From positions 1 to 10,733 of the forward strand of contig CBFGZI010000125.1 of NCBI GenBank assembly GCA_965653225.1: 10,733 nucleotides of DNA, given 5' to 3'. The notes under the pieces were generated by a model. It was given only the letters and a program-made list of their open reading frames with translations, was not told the origin of the DNA and did no database searches. The position numbers and the translations under genes are program-made. This DNA is from JALZDI01 sp965653225 (GTDB lineage: Bacteria > Actinomycetota > Actinomycetes > Propionibacteriales > Nocardioidaceae). Positions 5,520-10,733 of the stretch are shown here, one piece after another. Each line of letters begins with the position of its first letter. Position 1 is the stretch's first letter.

Positions 5520-5810
5520 TCAGGCCGCCACCTCGGACTTGCGCGGCCGGCCACGGGGCCGTTTGCGCGGGATGATGGCGCCCTGCTGGAACAGCTCGCC
5601 GCCCCAGACTCCCCAGGGCTCCCGGCGCTCGAGGGCGGCCTGGAGGCAGCTAGTCCGTACGGGGCAGGTCTGGCACAGCTGCTTGGCAAGCTCGACGTCG
5701 GCGGGGGACTCGGCGAAGAACAGGTCCGGGTCGTTGGCCAGGCACGGCAGCTCCTGGTCGACCTCCCCGCCCACGACGACGGGGTAGATGTCGAGGACGC
5801 TGGAACTCAT
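5520..5810 (-). CDS. whiB7: WhiB7-type transcriptional regulator
   Basis: An iron-sulphur regulator of 96 residues that in related bacteria binds the primary sigma factor and activates intrinsic antibiotic-resistance genes after translation stress. The four cluster cysteines are C23, C46, C49 and C55 (C-x22-C-x2-C-x5-C). They are followed by the sigma-contacting turn EPWGVWGGE (64-72) and an AT-hook RPRGRPRK (84-91), the feature that separates WhiB7 from other WhiB proteins. The start is at 5810: AAGGAGG at 5827-5821 lies ten bases upstream. A longer open frame reaching 5915 runs through the attenuator hairpin and is not coding. It lies downstream of uvrD2 on the same strand, as in mycobacteria, and is preceded by a long leader containing an upstream ORF and a terminator. 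Confidence 0.95.
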   Translation of the reverse strand: MSSSVLDIYPVVVGGEVDQELPCLANDPDLFFAESPADVELAKQLCQTCPVRTSCLQAALERREPWGVWGGELFQQGAIIPRKRPRGRPRKSEVAA

Positions 5811-5855
5811 CGGTGTGTCACCTCCTTGTGAGACTCGTCGGTCGGACGGGGAATC

Positions 5856-5894
5856 AAAAAGGCCGCGGATCCCGGGTTTCGGGTTCCGCGGCCT
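5856..5894 (-). terminator. intrinsic terminator (attenuator) in the whiB7 leader
   Basis: Read on the minus strand, AGGCCGCGGA (5894-5885) pairs perfectly with TCCGCGGCCT (5869-5860). Beyond an A-A mismatch, CCCG (5883-5880) pairs with CGGG (5874-5871). The stem runs straight into five T (5860-5856). This is the only hairpin in the window with a true U-tract. It lies 25 nt after the leader ORF stop and about 45 nt before the whiB7 start, so it would stop transcription before whiB7 unless disrupted. Confidence 0.88.
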
Positions 5895-5950
5895 GGAGGC
5901 TGCCGATCTGTCCAATGGCTAGACCGGTGGACTCCAGGAGCGAAGACCCG
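5880..5950 (-). promoter_or_regulatory. candidate antiterminator pairing in the whiB7 leader
   Basis: CCTGGAG (5938-5932), inside the last codons of the leader ORF, is complementary to CTCCAGG (5898-5892), which includes the first three bases of the terminator stem. CGGGT (5950-5946) can pair with ACCCG (5884-5880) on the other side, enclosing the whole 5' arm. Separately, CGCGGATC (5997-5990) is an 8-nt match to the terminator 3' arm (GATCCGCG, 5871-5864). Any of these would compete with the terminator. These are pairings by eye, not a computed fold. Confidence 0.4.
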
Positions 5951-6131
5951 TGATGCCGAGGGCGCTGGGGCGGGCGGTGCCGGCGATGCGATCCGCGAAC
6001 ACAGTGGTCCCCTTGGTGTAGACCTCTGCATCGGCGCAAATCATCGAGGCGCGGACGTGGGTGCCTACGGGCATGCGGAAACGCGTCGCCGACTGCATCG
6101 GCCGGGACGGCATGGTTTCGTTGCTGTTCAT
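5919..6131 (-). CDS. 70-residue leader ORF upstream of whiB7
   Basis: It starts at an ATG with GAGGAGG (6146-6140) eight bases upstream and ends with TAG 25 nt before the attenuator hairpin. About 58 of 70 codons end in G or C, so it looks like translated sequence, although the share of A/T-ending codons is higher than in neighbouring genes. There are five Met in the first 30 residues (1, 7, 12, 20, 30) and none later. The end reads SWSPPV, where Pro-Pro just before the stop could slow a ribosome. The likely role is to sense ribosome stalling and so control the attenuator. It is longer than most attenuation leader peptides, so a stable small protein is also possible. I do not recognise a family. 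Confidence 0.65.
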   Translation of the reverse strand: MNSNETMPSRPMQSATRFRMPVGTHVRASMICADAEVYTKGTTVFADRIAGTARPSALGITGLRSWSPPV

Positions 6132-6219
6132 CGAAGGCACCTCCTCACTGCGCTACCGCTCGTTGCTACTCGGATCAGGAACCGGTCAAACAGCACATCT
6201 GCTGCCCGACCTGACGAGC

Positions 6220-6257
6220 AGCGTACTCGCGGCAGTCGTCCGGCCGCAAACCATTTT
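6220..6257 (-). promoter_or_regulatory. whiB7 promoter with WhiB7-type AT element
   Basis: On the minus strand AAAAT (6257-6253) lies three bases before a -35-like TTGCGG (6249-6244). An 18-bp spacer leads to TACGCT (6225-6220) as -10. An A/T-rich element next to the -35 is the known hallmark of WhiB7-activated promoters, including whiB7's own, and would be read by the AT-hook. Transcription would start near 6213 and give a leader of about 400 nt. The AT element starts about 45 bp after the uvrD2 stop. No terminator lies between, so read-through from uvrD2 is possible. Confidence 0.6.
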
Positions 6258-6301
6258 CCGTCGAAATTTCTCCTGAATCTTCGCGGCGCTGTCGGCAATG
6301 G

Positions 6302-8374
6302 TCAGCCGTCGGCGCAGATACGCAGGACGGCCTCGGCGTACTTGTCGACCTTGACCGGGCCGATGCCCGGGATCCGGACCAGGGCAGAGGTGTCGCCGGG
6401 GCACGTCTCGGCGATCGCGGTGAGCGTGGCGTCGGTGAACACGCAGTAGGCGGGCACCTTCTCCTGCTGCGCCTGCTCGGTACGCCACTCGCGCAGCCGC
6501 CGGAACAGGTCCTCGTCGTAGGTGGCGGGGCACTGCGCGCAGCGTCCGGTCTTGCGCTCGACCGCGTCGTGCAGCACCTGGTTGCAGACCCGGCAGCGCG
6601 CGACCTTCGCCGTACGCCCGCGGCGCCGGCCGCCGGTCCCCGTCCGGCCGCCGGAGGAGCGGTCGTCGTCGCCAGGGGTCCGGGGTCGCGCGCCGTCGAG
6701 GAAGCGGGAGGCCCGGCGGCTGGGCCGCGACCCGGGGTTGCGGGCCAGCGACCACGAGACGTACAGCCGGTCGCGTGCGCGGGTGGTCGCGACGTAGAGC
6801 AGCCGGCGCTCCTCCTCGACCAGGGCGGGGGTGTCGGCGTAGACGATGGGCAGCGCGCCCTCGTGCACGCCGGCCACGAACACCACGGGCCACTCCAACC
6901 CCTTGGCGGAGTGCATCGACGCCAGCGTCACCCCGTCGGCGACGGGTGCGTGCTGCGCGGCAGCGCGGCGGTCCACCTCGTCGACGAACGCGTTGAGGTC
7001 GGCGCCGTCCTGGTCGTGGGCCATGTCGGCGGCCATCGCACGTAGAGCGTCGAGCGACTCCCACCGGCCGCGCGCGGCACCCTGGCCGCTGGGCGGCGTC
7101 GGCGCCCAGCCCTGGCCGGACAGGACCGCGGTGACCTCCTCGACCAGGCCGTCGCCGGAAGTGTCACCGGAGCGCGCGGCGCCACGCAGTAGGGTCACCG
7201 CCTGGCGTACTTCGGGCCGCTCGAAGAACCGCTCCGCGCCGCGCAGCACGCACGGCACCGACCTGGCGGCCAGCGCCTCCTCGAACGCCTCGGACTGCGC
7301 GTTGATCCGGAACAGCACGGCCATGTCGCGCAGCGGCACGCCCTGGTCACGCAGCCGCACGATGTGTGAGGCAACCGTCTCCGCCTCGTCGACCTCGTCG
7401 GCATGCTCGCTGTAGCTGACGTCGGGGCCGGCGTCGCGCTGGGCCTGCAGCACGACCCGGTCGCGCGCGGGACCCAGCACCTGGTTGGCGGCCTGCACCA
7501 CCTGCGGGGTGGAGCGGTAGTTGCGCACCAGCCGGACGAGCGTGGCGGAGGGGTGCCGCCGGGTGAAGCCGAGCAGGTGGTCTGACGACGCGCCGGCGAA
7601 CGAGTAGATGGTCTGCGCCGGGTCGCCGACCACGCACACCTGGTCGCGGTCTCCGAGCCACAGGTCGAGCAGGGTGCGCTGGATGGCGTTGACGTCCTGG
7701 AACTCGTCGACGACGAACCAGGAGTACTGGCGGCGCACCTGTGCCACGACCCGGTCGTCCTCGGCCAGCAGCGCGGCCGCGCACAGCAGCACGTCCTCCA
7801 TGTCGATGCGCTCGCGGGTGCGCTTGACCTCCTCGTACGCGCCGAAGACCCGAGCCACCGTCTCGCGGTCGACGCCGGGGGTGCGCCCGGCCGCGGCGGC
7901 GAGCCGGACGTAGTCGTCGGGCCGCACGTTGCCGACCTTGGCCCACTCGACCTCGGAGGCGAGGTCCTTCAGGTCGGCGGTCTGCATGTCACGGATGCGG
8001 CAGCGCGAGACCGCCTCGCCCAGCAGCCCGAGCTTGGACTGCACCACCTCGGGCAGCGCCCCGCCGTAGACCTTCGGCCAGAAGTAGCGCGCCTGACGCA
8101 GCGCGGCGGAGTGGAAGGTGCGGGCCTGCACGTTGGGGACGCCCAGCGCGCCGAGCCGTCCGCGCATCTCCCCCGCGGCCCGTGTGGTGAACGTCACGGC
8201 GAGCACCCGCGACGGGTCGACGGCGCCGGTGTGCACGGCGTAGGCGATGCGGTGGGTGATGGCCCGGGTCTTGCCGGTGCCCGCGCCGGCCAGCACGCAG
8301 ACGGGGCCGCCCAGCGCTGTCGCCACCTCGCGCTGCTCGGGGTCGAGCGCCTCCAGGAGCTGGTCGGCGGGCAT
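6302..8374 (-). CDS. uvrD2: UvrD2-type superfamily 1 DNA helicase with tetracysteine and HRDC domains
   Basis: A 690-residue ATP-dependent 3'-5' DNA helicase for repair and replication. Walker A is AGAGTGKT (29-36), motif II is DEFQD (223-227), the motif III region is GDPAQTIYSFAG (250-261), motif IV/Va-like MHSAKGLEWPVVF is at 487-499 and motif VI VATTRARDRLYVSW at 528-541. A Gly/Arg-rich linker follows (about 560-590), then a tetracysteine zinc motif (C594, C597, C612, C615) and an HRDC domain (about 620-690). That domain order and size match mycobacterial UvrD2 (about 700 residues, Rv3198c). The start is the ATG at 8374 with AGGTG seven bases upstream. The frame stays open to 8518, overlapping mrx1, but those extra residues are not helicase-like. 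It is divergent from mrx1 and upstream of whiB7. Confidence 0.95.
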   Translation of the reverse strand: MPADQLLEALDPEQREVATALGGPVCVLAGAGTGKTRAITHRIAYAVHTGAVDPSRVLAVTFTTRAAGEMRGRLGALGVPNVQARTFHSAALRQARYFWPKVYGGALPEVVQSKLGLLGEAVSRCRIRDMQTADLKDLASEVEWAKVGNVRPDDYVRLAAAAGRTPGVDRETVARVFGAYEEVKRTRERIDMEDVLLCAAALLAEDDRVVAQVRRQYSWFVVDEFQDVNAIQRTLLDLWLGDRDQVCVVGDPAQTIYSFAGASSDHLLGFTRRHPSATLVRLVRNYRSTPQVVQAANQVLGPARDRVVLQAQRDAGPDVSYSEHADEVDEAETVASHIVRLRDQGVPLRDMAVLFRINAQSEAFEEALAARSVPCVLRGAERFFERPEVRQAVTLLRGAARSGDTSGDGLVEEVTAVLSGQGWAPTPPSGQGAARGRWESLDALRAMAADMAHDQDGADLNAFVDEVDRRAAAQHAPVADGVTLASMHSAKGLEWPVVFVAGVHEGALPIVYADTPALVEEERRLLYVATTRARDRLYVSWSLARNPGSRPSRRASRFLDGARPRTPGDDDRSSGGRTGTGGRRRGRTAKVARCRVCNQVLHDAVERKTGRCAQCPATYDEDLFRRLREWRTEQAQQEKVPAYCVFTDATLTAIAETCPGDTSALVRIPGIGPVKVDKYAEAVLRICADG

Positions 8375-8475
8375 GGTCGGCACCTGGCGGGACCTTCCGG
8401 ACGGTTGCGGGCGGGCGAGTGCGGGGAAGAAACCGACGTGGTCATGCGTTGTCGCGGTGACCGATGTCTGCGGAC

Positions 8476-8502
8476 ACGATAGACGGGCGGAAGGACAGTC
8501 AA
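8476..8502 (-). promoter_or_regulatory. possible uvrD2 promoter in the uvrD2-mrx1 divergent region
   Basis: On the minus strand TTGACT (8502-8497) and TATCGT (8481-8476) are good single boxes but only 15 bp apart, shorter than usual. The -35 would overlap the mrx1 start codon. The divergent region (8375-8501) also contains a near-palindrome TGTCTGCGGACA (8465-8476). The mrx1 promoter was not identified. Confidence 0.3.
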
Positions 8503-8762
8503 TGACGGCGCGGTTCACGATGTACTCGACTCCCTGGTGCGGCTACTGCCACCGGCTCAAGGGCCAGCTGGAGCGTGAGGGCATCGGGTTCGATGTCGTG
8601 GACATCGAGCAGCAGCCGGAGGCCGTCGAGATCGTCGAGAGCGCCAACAACGGCAACCAGACGGTGCCGACGCTGGTGTTCGAGGACGGCACCGCGATGA
8701 CCAACCCGTCGATCGCCCAGGTGCGCGGCAAGCTCGCGGAGCTCGAGGACCTCGCGGGCTGA
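8502..8762 (+). CDS. mrx1: mycoredoxin (glutaredoxin-like, CGYC)
   Basis: An 86-residue cytosolic thiol oxidoreductase of the glutaredoxin fold. In mycothiol-producing actinomycetes mycoredoxin-1 reduces mycothiol-protein mixed disulphides. The active site is CGYC (C13-C16) after STPW, the cis-proline is in TVP (54-56), and the C-terminal glutathione-site-like segment (TNPS, 67-70) is present. Size and motif match M. tuberculosis Mrx1 (Rv3198A), which also lies beside uvrD2. The ATG at 8502 has an AAGGA sequence nearby; the longer open frame from 8247 runs back into uvrD2 and is a shadow. It is divergent from uvrD2 and ends 12 bp from the convergent nudC. Confidence 0.93.
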   Translation: MTARFTMYSTPWCGYCHRLKGQLEREGIGFDVVDIEQQPEAVEIVESANNGNQTVPTLVFEDGTAMTNPSIAQVRGKLAELEDLAG

Positions 8763-8774
8763 GACGCGTCCGGC

Positions 8775-9665
8775 TCACCAGGTGGAGGGCAGTGGCCCGC
8801 CGTACCAGCTCTCGATGAGCCTGCGCGCGATCGAGATGCCGGGCGGCAGCAGGATCTCGCCCGACTCGGTGGCGCTCAGCAGCTCGTCGCGGGTGAACCA
8901 CCGCGCATCGGAGATCTCGTCGGCGTCGACCTCGATCTCGGTGCTCTGCGCGTCGGCGAAGAAGCCCACCATCAGGCTGCCAGGCAGCGGCCACGGCTGG
9001 CTGCCCTTGTACGTGACCTCGCCGACGGAGATGCCCACCTCCTCGAGGATCTCCCGGCGTACCGCGTGCTCCAGCGACTCCCCCGGCTCGACGAACCCGG
9101 CCAGCGTGGAGTAGCCGCGCTCGCGGTGGGTCCGGGCGTTGTGGCCGAGCAGGCAGCGGCGGTCGCCGTCGACGAGCAGCATGATCACCGCCGGGTCGGT
9201 GCGCGGGAACTGCTGGCGTTCGCACTGCCGGCAGCGCAGCACATGACCGGCCTGCTCGGACCGCAGGGTCCCGGCGCAGCGCGGACAGTGCTGGTAGACG
9301 CGATGCCAGTTGGCCATCGCGATCGCATGCGTGACCAGGCCGGCGTCGCGGTCGCCGAGCACGCCGCCGACCTCGCGCAGGCCCGCCATCTGTGCGTCCT
9401 GCGGTGGCTCGGGCAGCAGCACGGCGAAGTACGTCGTGCCGTCCTCCCACCCGAGCAGGACCCGTAGGCCCTCGCCCGCCGCGGCGGGCGTGACATAGAC
9501 CGGGCCCTTGCCGGCGTCGTCGACAGCGACGGTGTTGCGGTGCAGGAGCATCACGCGGGTGCCGGGTTCGGCCCAACGGGCCTCGACCCACGCGTCGTCG
9601 ACGCGCTGGTTGCCCAGCCGGTCGTGTGCGTGCCGGGACAGGGCGAGCTCGTCAGACAGAGTCAC
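8775..9665 (-). CDS. nudC: NAD(+)/NADH diphosphatase NudC (Nudix hydrolase)
   Basis: A 296-residue enzyme that hydrolyses NADH or NAD to NMN(H) and AMP; family members also remove NAD caps from RNA. A zinc ribbon (C127, C130, C145, C148) separates the N-terminal domain from the catalytic domain. The Nudix box starts at G190 with E196, R204-E205, E208-E209 and G211 in the correct GX5EX7REUXEEXGU spacing. The NudC-specific SQPWPLPGS lies at 222-230. The start is a GTG at 9665 with no Shine-Dalgarno sequence, but a TANNNT box (TAGAGT) lies exactly 7 nt upstream, which fits a leaderless mRNA. In M. tuberculosis the equivalent gene (Rv3199c) also lies next to mrx1. Confidence 0.95.
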   Translation of the reverse strand: MTLSDELALSRHAHDRLGNQRVDDAWVEARWAEPGTRVMLLHRNTVAVDDAGKGPVYVTPAAAGEGLRVLLGWEDGTTYFAVLLPEPPQDAQMAGLREVGGVLGDRDAGLVTHAIAMANWHRVYQHCPRCAGTLRSEQAGHVLRCRQCERQQFPRTDPAVIMLLVDGDRRCLLGHNARTHRERGYSTLAGFVEPGESLEHAVRREILEEVGISVGEVTYKGSQPWPLPGSLMVGFFADAQSTEIEVDADEISDARWFTRDELLSATESGEILLPPGISIARRLIESWYGGPLPSTW

Positions 9666-9672
9666 CCCGCCG

Positions 9673-9678
9673 ACTCTA
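9673..9678 (-). promoter_or_regulatory. -10 box for leaderless nudC transcription
   Basis: TAGAGT on the minus strand matches TANNNT and is followed by 7 nt and then the GTG start, the spacing typical of actinomycete leaderless promoters. No -35 match was found. The absence of a ribosome-binding site supports this reading. Confidence 0.45.
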
Positions 9679-9808
9679 GGTCGCGAGCCCGGTCCGGTGC
9701 GCGCGCGGTGGGTCAGCAGCAGGTGCTGGGTGACCCCTCAGGTGCTCTGCGGGTGCAGACGGATTGACGCGTCACGGGAGGGGTTGGGCGCTCGGGGGGA
9801 TGGGCCGC

Positions 9809-10733
9809 TCAGAGGTCGAACAGCGCCTCGAGCTCGGCGCGGTCGGGCAGGTCGTCGGGCGTGACCAGCTCACCGGTGCGGACGTAGTAGAAGGACGCCG
9901 TGACCGACTCGACGGGCACGCCGGCCAGGTCGGCCCAGGCCAGCCGGTAGATCGCCAGCTGCAGCGGGTCGGCCGTCTGGCGCTGGTTGGTCTTCCAGTC
10001 CACGACGCGGAAACCGTCGCCCTCGGCGTAGACCGCGTCGATCCGCCCGCGTACGACCTCACCGGCCAGCACCAGCGCGAAGGGCGCCTCCACCCGGTGC
10101 GGGACGCGCTCCCCGAAGGGTCCGTGCGCGAACGCCTCGCACAGCTCGCGCAGGTCCTCGTCGTCATCGGCGAGGTCGTCGGCCGAGCCCGGCATGTCGA
10201 TGGGGTCGAGCAGCTGCTGCTGCCCGACGAACGACTCGACCCAGGCGTGGAAGCGGGTGCCGAACCGCGCCGCCGGCGACGGCCGGCGCGGCATCGGCCG
10301 GGCGAGCTCGCGGGCCAGCCCCTCGGGGTCGGTGGACAGGCGCATCAGCGCCGTCGCCGACAGCGTCGGGGGCAGCTCGACGGTGCGGTCGGTGACCCGC
10401 GAGGCCCGCGCCTCCTCGATCAGCCGGTCGACGGTGGCGTCCCACTCGGAGACCACCGCCTCCTGGTCCAGCAGCAGGTCGTCGTCGGCGTCGTAGCTGC
10501 CGGTCTGGGCGTGCCGCGCCCGGGCCTCCTCGACCAGCCGCGCGGCCTCGGAGCGGCGGCGCAGCGCGTCGGCGTCGAGCGGGGCCGGCCAGGCCGCGGT
10601 CTGGGTCTCCCCCAGGCCGGGGTTCTCGGCGTCCTGCGGCTGCGCGGCCCACGGGTCGAGCACGACGTCGTCGCCGCGGCGGGCCGCCTCCTCCAGCGCG
10701 TCACGGACGTGCCTGAGGTAGCCGGAAGGCCCG
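9809..10733 (-). CDS. adnB: C-terminal part of AdnB-like UvrD-family helicase-nuclease (partial)
   Basis: The frame is open from the right edge, so the N-terminal helicase motors lie outside the window; about 307 residues are visible. Numbered from the Val at 10663 as residue 1, a RecB-family nuclease domain is present: GTRFHAWVE with H139, GRIDAVY with D209, VVDWKT with D222 and K224, and QLAIYR with Q235 and Y239. Upstream of it are the WAAQP/linker segments of a superfamily 1 helicase. In mycobacteria AdnA and AdnB form a heterodimer that resects double-strand breaks, and the partner nearest nudC is AdnB, so I call this AdnB by position. AdnA or an AddA-like protein cannot be ruled out. 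There is no start in the window and no clear terminator between 9666 and 9808. Confidence 0.8.
   Translation of the reverse strand, partial: GPSGYLRHVRDALEEAARRGDDVVLDPWAAQPQDAENPGLGETQTAAWPAPLDADALRRRSEAARLVEEARARHAQTGSYDADDDLLLDQEAVVSEWDATVDRLIEEARASRVTDRTVELPPTLSATALMRLSTDPEGLARELARPMPRRPSPAARFGTRFHAWVESFVGQQQLLDPIDMPGSADDLADDDEDLRELCEAFAHGPFGERVPHRVEAPFALVLAGEVVRGRIDAVYAEGDGFRVVDWKTNQRQTADPLQLAIYRLAWADLAGVPVESVTASFYYVRTGELVTPDDLPDRAELEALFDL

Noticed and set aside
5236..5810. whiB7 and the small basic protein as a toxin-antitoxin pair
   Set aside because: WhiB7 is an activator with its own attenuated promoter and the small protein has no toxin motif.
8557..9591. Minus-strand open frame (344 residues) overlapping mrx1 and nudC
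   Set aside because: It is a frame-shifted shadow of nudC; the true frame has intact Nudix and zinc motifs.

Overview
The window is GC-rich chromosomal DNA from an actinomycete. The signs are a WhiB-family regulator with an AT-hook, a mycoredoxin-type glutaredoxin, a UvrD2-type helicase with tetracysteine and HRDC domains, strong G/C at third codon positions, and GTG starts. The order adnB-like / nudC / mrx1 / uvrD2 / whiB7 / ABC1 kinase / ThiF-like matches what I recall of the Mycobacterium tuberculosis Rv3196-Rv3201c neighbourhood. The intergenic details suggest a non-mycobacterial relative, possibly Nocardioidaceae-like, but the genus cannot be fixed from the window.

Layout from left to right. 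At 1-105 there is a short 12-bp tandem repeat and perhaps the 3' end of a plus-strand gene. A YgjP/M48-type zinc metallopeptidase (minus) follows. Next is a roughly 355-bp gap carrying a cluster of DnaA-box-like TCCAC cores. Then come a crotonase-fold protein lacking both catalytic glutamates (minus), a 52-residue DUF5679 zinc-finger protein (plus), and a translationally coupled pair (plus): a degenerate ThiF/E1-like protein and an ABC1/UbiB-type atypical kinase. Two small minus-strand genes follow (a 54-residue zinc ribbon and a 54-residue basic helical protein) with strong hairpins between them. Next are whiB7 (minus) with a leader of about 400 nt, uvrD2 (minus), mrx1 (plus, divergent from uvrD2), nudC (minus, convergent with mrx1), and the 3' end of an AdnB-like helicase-nuclease (minus) running off the right edge.

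The most informative region is the whiB7 leader (5811-6257). It has an AAAAT element next to a -35, a 70-codon upstream ORF with a good ribosome-binding site and clear codon bias, a textbook intrinsic terminator (10-bp perfect stem plus five T) just after the upstream ORF, and then the whiB7 ribosome-binding site. Upstream segments can pair with either arm of the terminator. This is the architecture expected for ribosome-mediated transcription attenuation, as described for mycobacterial whiB7, and here the sensing ORF is unusually long.

Taken together the region looks like a housekeeping and stress module: DNA repair (adnB, uvrD2), NAD/RNA-cap and redox functions (nudC, mrx1), and antibiotic or translation-stress response (whiB7), plus less understood conserved genes (ABC1 kinase, ThiF-like, small zinc proteins). 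I see no mobile element, CRISPR array, tRNA or rRNA.
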